Shown here: piece by piece, positions 1-8,440 of the stretch
How the letters are laid out: every line of letters starts with the position of its first letter
Position numbering within the stretch: position 1 is the first letter of the stretch
Source of the DNA: Dactylellina haptotyla
Lineage: Eukaryota > Ascomycota > Orbiliomycetes > Orbiliales > Orbiliaceae
Assembly (NCBI GenBank): GCA_031310005.1
Contig: CM062384.1
Span: forward strand, 1,116,001-1,180,000
Length of the DNA: 64,000 nucleotides
Direction: 5' to 3'
Program-made: the position numbers and the translations under genes
Notes under the pieces: model-generated
Seen by the model: the letters and a program-made list of their open reading frames with translations, nothing else
What the model was told of the DNA's origin: nothing
Database searches by the model: none

Positions 1-384
1 GGCGACGCGGGTGGCGGCATGCTTTTGGATGTTGTGGATGGTCTTGTGGATCTCAAAGTTGTAGTTTGCGGGGAGGAGGGCGATGGCGGCGTTGAGGGCG
101 GCGTTATTGAGGATTTCGGGGGGGATCTGGTTCGTCGTGCGGGCATTGCGGCGGGGGGCTGTCCACTATTAGCACATATACACTATTATACGATAAATAT
201 ACGTAGTAGATATATAAAAGAGCGCACCTCTGACGGCGATGGAGTCCTCGACAGCGATGTCGTCGTCGGCCTTGGCCTTCTGCAGCTCGGCCGCCGCCCG
301 CTTGCCAATGAACCGGCGGCGGGGCTGTTTCTGGACCGGGGCGGTCTCCGGTTGCAGCCCGGAGGGTTCGCCGATGTCTGCCAT
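1..384 (-). CDS. DPH1: Diphthamide synthesis subunit 1 (N-terminal part)
   Basis: Dph1 is one half of the Dph1-Dph2 iron-sulfur enzyme that moves an aminocarboxypropyl group from S-adenosylmethionine to a histidine of elongation factor 2, the first step of diphthamide synthesis in the cytosol. The gene reads leftward from ATG 384-382 and runs off the window edge. Exon 1 is 384-228, the intron is 227-159 and exon 2 is 158-1, giving 105 residues. The N-terminus has a basic stretch (RRRFIGKR), and exon 2 opens the conserved core with NQIPPEIL, then [14 protein letters not shown], a typical Dph1 signature. The cysteines of the iron-sulfur site lie outside the window. The intron was placed by frame: exon 1 ends one base into a codon and the join restores the motif. 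Identification is firm from the motif; the rest of the gene is unseen. Confidence 0.9.
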
Positions 385-951
385 CTTAACTATCTATCTA
401 TTTATGATTGTTATTGTTATTAGTGACTGATAGTTGGGAGAGGTGTTGCAGCAACCGTCGATTGTAAATTTTATACACCCAATTAGGCCCCCCGCCTTAG
501 TCAGTTAGAACGAGTACCCCACAGTCAGTTCAAGAGATGCTCGCGTGGAGCTGCAGGGTTTAGCTACCCCTCCTTCCAAAACCTCGGCCGGCTACCTTCG
601 GGGCTTTGTCGTTTCCGCGTCGGGCTGGCCGTCACAAGCTGGTTTCAGCAGGCTGAGCACCGCAGAGGAGAGGCACGATGAAATCATAGCCGGTGGTCCA
701 GCCGTAGCGCCGAATATAGAAAACGCCGATGCTGCCCCGTTTTCCCCTTTCCTCCTCTTCCTTCTCTTATACACACATACAATATAATTATACACCGTTT
801 ATAGACGACAGCACTCTCTCACTTGTTGCTCGCCGGACACCCCGCCGCTCCTTATTCGCTTCCCCGCCTCGACTGTTTTATTATTTGGATTATTTATATA
901 TATACCCCCTTACATCTGATTTATACTAGAATAATTAACGAAAAAATAAAA
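385..951. promoter_or_regulatory. Divergent intergenic region DPH1 / HMG-CoA lyase
   Basis: These 567 bases separate two divergently transcribed genes and should hold both promoters. The right half is pyrimidine-rich (about 740-780) and then AT-rich, with a run of alternating TA near 893-904 that could serve the HMG-CoA lyase promoter. Short open frames here are not conserved-looking, and I see no gene in it. Confidence 0.4.
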
Positions 952-2154
952 ATGTTCTGCGCTTCGAGACACATCTTCAAACGCGCCGCCACATCCGCCG
1001 CCGCCTCGTCCCCGACGTCGCCCGTCTTCCCCCTGCGGCCGTCCTTCTTCTCCCCGCGGGCCCTCTCCCAGTCCCGCCTCTTCGCCTCCGTCAAGGACCT
1101 CTACTACTACAACAACTCCCCCAAATACTCCACTTCCTCACAGAATCCCTCCGACTTTGTCAAGATCGTCGAGGTCGGCCCCCGCGACGGCCTCCAGAAC
1201 GAAAAGACAATCGTGCCCCTCGAAACCAAAATCTCCCTCATCGAGCGTCTCTCCACCACCGGCCTCCGCGTCATCGAAGCCGGCAGCTTCGTCGCCCCCA
1301 AATGGGTCCCCCAAATGGCCGACTCCACCTCCATCCTCACCCACCTCTCCCGCTCCCCGCCCCCGGCCCCCAAGGACGTCTCCGTCTCCTACCCCTTCCT
1401 GGTACCTAACCTCAAGGGCCTCGAATCCGCTCTGACCCCCTCCAACCCGGCCTCGGAAATCTCAATCTTCGCATCAGCGTCAGAAGGCTTCTCCCAGAAG
1501 AACCTGAACTGCAGCATCGACGAGTCCTTCAAACGCTTCGCCCCGGTCGTCCAGCAAGCCTTAGCCAGCGGCGTCAAGGTCCGCGGCTACGTCAGCATGG
1601 TCATCGCCTGTCCGTACTCCGGCGAGACACCGCCCGAGAAGGTCGTCGAGGTCACAAAACGCTTGCTGGATATGGGATGCTATGAGGTTTCGCTAGGGGA
1701 TACCACGGGCGTCGGTAATCCTTACTCCATCGACGTCCTCATGAAAGCGTTGGTCGATGCGGGCGTACCCGTCGAGAAACTGGCCTGTCATTTCCACGAT
1801 ACCTACGGCCAGGCGATTGTTAATTGCATGGTCGGGTTGGCAAACGGGGTCAGGGTGTTCGATAGCAGTGTCGCCGGACTCGGGGGCTGTCCGTATGCGA
1901 AGGGGGCGACGGGGAATGTCGCCACCGAGGATCTGGTTTATTTGTAAGTTTTCTATCCTCTCTGACATTGTAAAAGATGGATATGCTAACTGGGTATATA
2001 TAGTCTTCACAGCGTGGGAATGACAACTGGCGTCGATCTAGAAAAGGTATCCGAAGTCGGAGCCTGGATCTCCAAAGCCATCGGCCGCAAGAATAACAGC
2101 AAGGTTGGCCCGGCGCTGCTGGCAAAGCGTCCGGATGAGCCTAACGCTTCCTAA
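952..2154 (+). CDS. Hydroxymethylglutaryl-CoA lyase, mitochondrial
   Basis: This enzyme splits HMG-CoA into acetyl-CoA and acetoacetate in the last step of leucine breakdown. Exon 1 is 952-1943, the intron is 1944-2003 (GTAAGT, a TGCTAAC branch site, TAG) and exon 2 is 2004-2154, giving 380 residues. The TIM-barrel core starts near residue 70 with VEVGPRDGLQNEK, which carries the catalytic Arg-Asp pair. The metal-binding HFHDTYGQA lies at about residue 280, and the signature GGCPYAKGATGN has the catalytic cysteine at about residue 313. The first 60 or so residues are rich in Arg, Ser and Ala with few acids, as expected for a mitochondrial presequence. The chosen ATG follows an A-rich context. 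The protein ends in NAS, so there is no C-terminal peroxisomal signal. The downstream neighbour is convergent. Confidence 0.95.
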
Positions 2155-2600
2155 AATATCTGTTCGCAAACTGTATAAACGGTGTTACGATTGTAGATGT
2201 GTTATTTATACGACATTCACTCATTCAAGCATTTACGGAGTCATCCTTTTCTTTTTTCTTCATATGTTTATCTTAGCATTGGCATTTTATTCGTTTCTAC
2301 GTTTATAACCCGTATTATTCTATCATTCAGGGTTTTTATATCATGTTGCATCCATGCATATCGGCGAAAATAAATCAAAATTCTTTTGGGGGTATATACA
2401 CAGTTTCCGTCCATCCGTATCATACAATTAAGTCCACCGTATATCTTCATAACCATAAGTGATCATTGAAACGCATATCCGCCGCCATCATCCGCCATCT
2501 CATGTTCACACATACACACTATTCCCCATCCACCCATCAATCTCCAGTTCTAGCTCTCAAGTAACACATCCACAATCCACGCCACCACCAAAACGACCGT
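2155..2600. other. Convergent 3' intergenic stretch
   Basis: This 446-base AT-rich gap lies between the stop codons of HMG-CoA lyase and SDHAF4. It should contain both 3' untranslated regions and polyadenylation sites. I see no gene in it. Confidence 0.4.
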
Positions 2601-2990
2601 TTAAAAATCCGTCACCCGCCCATTAAAACTCCAATCCCCATACTTCAACGGATCCGTCTTGGGCCCGCCTACTTCGCCGGTAACCGGATTCTTCTCCCCC
2701 TCGAACAGCGGCTTCTCCCCGCCCTTCAACAGGTCTTTATGCTGGCTCCCCAGCTCCGCTTCGAGCTTTAATATCTCCGCTTCAGTTTCCGGTGTTGTGG
2801 ATGTATGCGAAGTAGAGAACGCGCCGAGCGAGGCTTTGGTGAGGGATTCGTAGGCTTCCTGGTCTTCTTTGGGCAGCCGGGGCGGCGACGGGGAGGGTTT
2901 GAAGGATGTTGATGGGTTTGTGGGTGTTGTGGCGAAGGTGCGGAGGAGAGGGCGTGGAGGGAGGCGGAGGATTAGACGGCGAGAGAGCAT
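2601..2990 (-). CDS. Succinate dehydrogenase assembly factor 4, mitochondrial
   Basis: SDHAF4 (yeast Sdh8) is a small matrix chaperone that binds the flavinylated catalytic subunit of succinate dehydrogenase and helps join it to the iron-sulfur subunit. The gene is a single exon of 129 residues. The N-terminus (RRLILRLPPRPLLRTF) is Arg/Leu-rich and acid-free, a good mitochondrial presequence. The last 25 or so residues hold the family hallmark: GGPKTDPLKYGDWSFNGR followed by the invariant VTDF end. The middle is Pro/Ser-rich and probably disordered, with a short acidic Glu/Leu helix around residues 65-80. Length and terminal motif match the family. It is convergent with HMG-CoA lyase and lies head-to-tail with the next minus-strand gene. 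Confidence 0.93.
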   Translation of the reverse strand: MLSRRLILRLPPRPLLRTFATTPTNPSTSFKPSPSPPRLPKEDQEAYESLTKASLGAFSTSHTSTTPETEAEILKLEAELGSQHKDLLKGGEKPLFEGEKNPVTGEVGGPKTDPLKYGDWSFNGRVTDF

Positions 2991-3375
2991 TTTTCGGGGG
3001 TTTTAATTTTTTTTTATTTTAGTATATAGACGACTGAATAGTCGGGTTCTGGTCGGTAATGGGGGTGGTAGGAGTACAAACGGACGATGTCGGTGGAGGT
3101 TGATGGGATGTCGCCAAAGCAGTGGAAATGTTTGGCCGAGGTAGGAAGCTGTGTTGGGTGTGTGATACAATTCGCAGTGAGGCCGCAGAGCCGCATATAA
3201 CAAACACCACTATATTGCACTATCACAGCAAAAGAAATCGGAGACAGGTGGCATTTTAAAGAACTTTTATATTTCATTACTCTGCCGTTCTAAGAACAAT
3301 TGCAATTACAAGAGCTACGGATTGGGCATATTAAAAGCAAACGCTGAAGACTCCCAGTACCCACTGTGTACGGTT
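2991..3375. promoter_or_regulatory. Intergenic region upstream of SDHAF4
   Basis: This 385-base gap between the SDHAF4 start and the stop of the next minus-strand gene should hold the SDHAF4 promoter. An A/T-rich tract directly precedes the SDHAF4 ATG on the minus strand. The overlapping small open frames are not supported as genes. Confidence 0.35.
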
Positions 3376-4500
3376 CTAATTCGTCTTCTTCACCGCTCTA
3401 GCAGCTCCGGCAGCCGCCGCCTGTGCTTCCTGCGGCTTTGGTGGCGCCAGCATTCGTCCAGTGAATCGGCTCCTATCATATAGTCAGTAAAAGCCTTCCA
3501 TTCATCCGCGTATAGCCCGGACATGCAGTATATGGAATCAAAACGAGGAGCAAAAAATAAATACTCACGTAAAATATCTCGAAAACAAACCAATCCCAAC
3601 CATCATAGCCATGGGCGGCACCGACGAGAATAAACTCACAATCCACCACCACAAGTAGAGCGGCTGCTGGAAGATACCCTCAAACGGCTGAGTGCCTCCC
3701 GTCCACTCGTCGTAATCTTTCCACTTTCCGTCGTTCACCACCTCTGCGATCCATGCTGCATCTGGCGGAGGCGGTGGTGGACGGATATCCTTCCCCTTTT
3801 CATCCTTGATGGGTTCCGTAGATTCGGTGCCTGGGCGGTGGAAGGGCACCGGGTGGATGTGCGTGTTGTGTTCTTTGACGCCGGGGAAGGCTGATGATGC
3901 CGTTTTCGTGTGCGAAATGTGGAAGATGCGGGCGCCCCAGGCGGAGAAGATGGAGCAGAGGACTGTTTTACACATATATTAGTCATATTTACTTCTTTGA
4001 AAGAGGTATAGCAAGTGTGGGGTCTAAGACGTACGGGCTTGTTCGTCGCAGAGCACACGGGCAAAGTGAATGTTCTTGTTATCATGGAGGATAGCGATAG
4101 TGTCCTAGTGTGTGCCTTTTAGCATACCGTCTTTTTACGCAGTGAATAATTGGTGATCTCGACAACATACGTTGAACGTCTAGCCACAGCGAATTTGATT
4201 AGTTTAACCCTCAATGAGAATATTATATAAAGGGCAGAGGAGACCAACCTTCTCGTAAAGCTCGCAGCCAGGACAATTCTCCGCACCCGTGGTGAAAAGC
4301 AGCAGGAAATCGACTTCAGTGAACTGCAGCACCTCGCGGTAGTTCTTCTTATCGACTGGATAGATCACGCCGGGCTCAGGCACGAAATCGACCGCCGGCG
4401 CCTTCGGACCGGGGTTCAGAATCGACTGCAGGTGTTCCCATTGCGCTGACGCGGTGGACAACGAGAGCGCGAGCGGGAGGAGGAGCGTAGACAGCTTCAT
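3376..4500 (-). CDS. ER thioredoxin-fold membrane protein with CPGC motif
   Basis: I assemble five exons: 4500-4249, 4179-4171, 4104-4035, 3962-3569 and 3472-3376, giving 273 residues. A signal peptide (MKLSTLLLPLALSLSTASA) is followed by a thioredoxin-like segment: the strand FLLLFTTGAENC, then CPGC at residues 76-79, then NIHFARVLCDE. This layout recalls the lumenal domains of TMX or Ost3/Ost6-type ER redox proteins, but the CPGC sits in an unusual place and I do not recognise the exact family. A polyproline run (PPPPPP) near residue 175 and one hydrophobic helix near residues 220-245 (LYLWWWIVSLFSSV) come next, then a short Ala/Lys tail. The exon of only 9 nt is required to keep frame with consensus splice sites on both sides. 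The inferred role, redox or folding work in the secretory pathway, is not proven. Confidence 0.75.
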
Positions 4501-5174
4501 TGTGCTGTGTTTATATTACCGTAGCGTATTGCGGGGATCCGGGGCCGGGGTAGCTGTTATATATATAAAACTTGATGCAGCAAACCAAAAGGTGTTGTAG
4601 GAGGGAAAAGAGCTACGTGAAACGTCGGGAAACTCGAGGATGGGTTCGGGTCTTATCTACGAATTCATCGCTGGAGGAAGACAGAAAGGATAAAGAAGGA
4701 AGAAAAGAACTGTTCTTTCGCCTTCTTTCGTGTTCGCGCTAGAAACTGTTTTAAACCCGGCATCTTGCCTTTCATCATGGCCCTTTTTTTGCTGGTTTCC
4801 GGCTCTTTGGCCATTGCGGACAGGGTTCAATACGATCCGGCCAATAAGCGGTCTGTGCCACACCGCCTGCCGGCTGAATTGCGGAGAGCACGCTGATTGG
4901 CTGTTAGAACTACAGTGCAATATCCAACAGTGTTCAATATCGATATCATTATATTTTGTAGTCAAGTAGGTATAGGGAGGACTCGAGAAGAGTATAGGAG
5001 AGTTGAATATGATTAGTTCCCGCTAATAAACAAGATAATAAATTATATATACACAAATTCTGGCGTACCAGCCGAGTAAATATTCCGAAATACCGTCGCT
5101 AAACCCAATTTTTACCAGCTCGTCGTACCGCTCTACTAGAGCAACCGTAGATATCGATACCATCCAAGCATCAC
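4501..5174. promoter_or_regulatory. Intergenic region with TATA-like site (minus strand)
   Basis: These 674 bases hold the promoter of the CPGC protein and the 3' end of RRG9. An alternating TA run at about 4558-4570 reads TATATATAA on the minus strand about 60 bases before the ATG and is a plausible TATA box. Overlapping open frames at 4657-4969 lack any recognisable domain and are left out. Confidence 0.4.
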
Positions 5175-6458
5175 TTACAGAATCCGGTTCTTCAAGTTCA
5201 ACCCCCTCCGCATCACAAATCCCTTCCTCGCAACCTTCTCCTGCTCGATCCTCTCCTTCCGCTCCTTCTTCTCCTTCCTCGACTCCTTCGTCTCCACCAG
5301 CCCCTTCTCAGCCCACTCCTTCCACACGCTATCCCCGCGCCTCTTCCATCGCTCCGCCCGATCCTCCTCCTCTGCTGCCGTCGGCTGCCATTTACTCCTC
5401 AATATCCGCCTCAACGCATCCGGCGATATCTTGAAAATAGGCGCGTACTCCTCCACCGTCATCCCCGGGTTCTCCGCCTTGAGCTGTTTCAATGTCGCCA
5501 CAGCGGCAGGCGAGAGCCGGCTGAACGGCTTCCACGTTTTCCCTTTCAACTTCGTCTTCACCGCGTCCTTGTGGATCAGCCAGCTGGGTGTATCTTTATC
5601 GTACGTGCGCGGTTGAACGTCGGTTGGATTCTTGCTATCACGAGAAGAAGAAGAGGAGGAGGAGGAAGAATTCATTCCGGCGCGAAACGAGTCGTTGCCA
5701 AAGGTAGCAGTGATCGATGGCTCCCATTTCATCTCGCCGAGAGGCACGGTTAACGCTGCGTATTTGGTCATCCGCGCCCCGTTGGACAGTTCCTTCGGTT
5801 TATACAGCTCCCGCACCTTCTTGTGGGACCATAACGCGGGAGTCGACCAGTCTTTCCACGCATTGCTGTCCGGGGTGTGCGGGGTTGAGATCTTTTTCGC
5901 GATGAGGGTCGGGTTTTCCCAAGGGATCTCTTCGGCCGGGGACGACCGTGTGGGGAATTTCCTTTTCAGAGCGGCCGGCATGGCGTCTAGTTGGTCTTTA
6001 TGGCTAGGTGTCGTTGTGCTTGCTTGTTCCTCTACGGATGGTGATGCTGCTGTGGAATCTTCGGTTTTAATAGGCTGCGGTGCGAAATCGTCGACGTATT
6101 CTTCTGAGGCTTCTTTGCGAGTATGGACGAGAGTGGGATCTGGTAGACGGACGGCCCCGCCGCGGATCGAGGAGAGGTCTGTTTCGGGCTTCCAGGCGCT
6201 GCCCCAGGCGGAGAGAGCTTGTTTCTTCTCTGTCGTCTGTGCGGCGTTGAAGAGCCCCAGGAAGTCCGGGGTGGAAGATGCGGGTGGGTTGGATATTTCC
6301 GCGCTTTGGCTACGCGGTGCTGAGGAGGACGCATGTCGGATTGCAGCTCGCGAGAGCGGTGGACGGGTGATTGAGCGGCGGGAGGTAGCTGTGGCGGGGA
6401 CGGAGAGGTCTACTGCGAGCGAGCGCAGGATGCGGGTGGTGCACTGCGAGCAGGTCAT
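5175..6458 (-). CDS. RRG9-like mitochondrial protein (neugrin domain)
   Basis: Rrg9 is needed for mitochondrial genome maintenance and respiratory growth in yeast; its animal relative neugrin works in mitochondrial rRNA and ribosome metabolism. The gene is one exon. I start it at the Met at 6458 (MTCSQCTTRILRSLAV), giving 427 residues, because the upstream in-frame Met would put 38 unlike residues before a clear mitochondrial-type presequence. The neugrin core occupies about residues 304-390: WKPFSRLSP, then a helix-turn-helix-like segment with MTVEEYAPIFKISPDALRRI and SKWQP. A long Lys/Glu/Arg helix and a basic tail (RKGFVMRRGLNLKNRIL) follow. The middle is Pro/Ser-rich and includes a nine-serine run. 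Identification rests on the C-terminal domain; the central region is poorly conserved in this family. Confidence 0.85.
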   Translation of the reverse strand: MTCSQCTTRILRSLAVDLSVPATATSRRSITRPPLSRAAIRHASSSAPRSQSAEISNPPASSTPDFLGLFNAAQTTEKKQALSAWGSAWKPETDLSSIRGGAVRLPDPTLVHTRKEASEEYVDDFAPQPIKTEDSTAASPSVEEQASTTTPSHKDQLDAMPAALKRKFPTRSSPAEEIPWENPTLIAKKISTPHTPDSNAWKDWSTPALWSHKKVRELYKPKELSNGARMTKYAALTVPLGEMKWEPSITATFGNDSFRAGMNSSSSSSSSSRDSKNPTDVQPRTYDKDTPSWLIHKDAVKTKLKGKTWKPFSRLSPAAVATLKQLKAENPGMTVEEYAPIFKISPDALRRILRSKWQPTAAEEEDRAERWKRRGDSVWKEWAEKGLVETKESRKEKKERKERIEQEKVARKGFVMRRGLNLKNRIL

Positions 6459-7322
6459 TTTGGAGACCCGCTGATCGAAGAGATAGAGTGAATGAGTGTA
6501 CCGTAGGTCCTCGGAATATAATAAGACCGTATCGACTTCAATTGAGAACGGAGATGTGAGAACGATTGCCACCGAATTTGAAGGTGCTAAAAGGTGGAGG
6601 TTGAAAATTATAGTTGCATTGGCTTATCGGCTAAGAGGCAGAGTGAGCGAAAAAAATTCTGTAGTCTGCGCAACGCAGAAAAATTGTTTGACCCGCCGGA
6701 TTTGGCACCAGGACGCTGCAAATGGCACTAGCTCACGCTTTGGGTTGGACCAATTGGATGTTCATGATGATTTCATTACTAGAAAAGTTAACGGACAGGA
6801 TGGGGCAGCCGGCACAGAGAAAAGCGGGTATTCAATCAGGGCGTATAGTACATGGAAACGTAGAAAGGCTTCAAGGAACGGTCACCAAATTAATGCGCCG
6901 AAAAAGAGGGAGAACAGGAGAAAATGAGCAAATCAGAAGCCATTGCAATTTTCTGTATTGCCAAAACCCCAAGATACTATATCAAGTATGTTCGATACAT
7001 AGAGCCCCGTGGCAGAAGAAATTTCGCGTCAATAAGCGCGTAAGATTAGGAGAGGCTAGGTGAGGATGTCCTCTCAGACAGATGCAGAGGACAGGAGAAT
7101 AGCGTGAGCCACAAAACGGGTAAAGCGAGATGGCAATCTCAAGTCTTCGTAAATATTAAGCTAGATCCTGCCGAGGGTAAGTTGAAGGGATCTGGTTGGC
7201 GGATGTTTCGTTTGATATGGCGGGAGGATCTCATAGAGACCTCCAATATCGAACATCGATTGGTAAGATGTGCAACATCTAAGGAGATGTTGCGTTATAC
7301 GATGGAGGGGCTTAAAGTTTTG
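6459..7322. promoter_or_regulatory. Intergenic region RRG9 promoter / EAF3 3' side
   Basis: These 864 bases separate the RRG9 start from the EAF3 stop. Plus-strand open frames at 6496-7063 have no signal, domain or fungal codon bias. A final short EAF3 exon could lie here, because the EAF3 end chosen is atypical, but I cannot place one with confidence. Confidence 0.3.
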
Positions 7323-8440
7323 TCAGCCAATGCTTTCATCATAGGAGGGTAGAAGCGGATACTCACGTTGCTCGTATTCTGACAAGATGTACTTCTCGTG
7401 GTTTCGCGAGATGAACATCATAATCTCATCCAGGTGTTCCCGCAGGGAGTTCACCGCTTGGGAATCCATGTTGGTGTGGGCAATAAGTTCCGGCATGGTA
7501 ACTACACTCGTGGTCAGTAAAAAGCGTGATAGGTGTTGCATCACCAGCGGAACCAAAACGTACCAAACAGCCTGAGCAGATGTTCTGTACCGTACAGATC
7601 GCAAATATCCGTATCCGGGTGCTGCTTCTTGATCTCGTTGTACTGATCCCGCTCGAATCTATAGAGCAGCATGGTACCCAGGCACTTGTCAAAGTATGAC
7701 CGCAGCCCCGAGAGGATTTCTTCGTAAACCTCCCTCTGCGCGCCGCTGTACTTGTGCTGAGTGCTATCGAAAAAGTCTGTGAGGAACTGGTTGACAGTGA
7801 TCTCTCGCGGTAGTTTGACGAGAGTGCCGTTCTTAGTGACATTCTCCCAGTCGTCGACGAGAAGAGATTTCACGATCTCGGGTACGTTGATCTTGATCTC
7901 ATGGCGTTTGATAAAGTCCTCCTCCTGCACGGTGTTTTGTTAGTCTCGTGACCTCAGTTGGTCCCTGGGGCTAAATGCTGCTGTTACTGACTTTATCCAT
8001 ATCCATCTCGCGAGCGCGCTTCTGGCCCCTCACGGTGGGAACTATCGGTTCCTCCGTATGAGTCGCCTTCTTCTCCTTCTCCTGCTTCTTCTTCGGATTG
8101 TGCTCCTCCCGTAGCTCCTTCTGCTTCTGAAGGTTCTCGTCAGTCCATCCGAGGACTCGATCTTGAGGAACCCATTCGTCCCAGCTTTACTCTTGTTAGT
8201 GTATCGTTCCGTGCAACTCGGAGAGCGTAAACCGCGCTGGCCCCGAGTTCAATTGGTGTGCGCGCCATACCTTGACTTCCATCCCTTATAGTGCACCTTA
8301 TAACTATAACTCGCACCGGGCTCTCCGGGATTCTTGATCTCGAGAACTTTGGCTTCGTAGAGCAGAGGGCCGTGGAAGCAGAGGACACGTTCGCCGACCT
8401 CGTAGAGAGGCGGTGCTGGTTTTGCCGCTTTTGGTGGCAT
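7323..8440 (-). CDS. EAF3: Chromatin protein EAF3 / MRG15 (chromo + MRG domains)
   Basis: Eaf3 is a subunit of the NuA4 histone acetyltransferase and the Rpd3S deacetylase; its chromo domain reads methylated H3K36. I assemble four exons: 8440-8271, 8184-7992, 7924-7564 and 7501-7323, giving 300 residues. The chromo domain spans about residues 10-80: [20 protein letters not shown], then [19 protein letters not shown] Lys/Glu-rich linker is followed by an MRG domain from about residue 122 to the end, with [30 protein letters not shown] and IAHTNMDSQ, all typical. The first introns are in frame with consensus sites; the donor after GATAAA is GTCAGT. The C-terminus is odd: I read through a GTGAGT to end in PSYDESIG, whereas most relatives end in a PEYIEKAR-like segment, so a missed intron is possible. 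Confidence 0.88.

Noticed and set aside
5632-6474. 280-codon plus-strand frame over RRG9
   Set aside because: It is the antisense shadow of RRG9, with a poly-Glu run produced by the serine tract on the coding strand.
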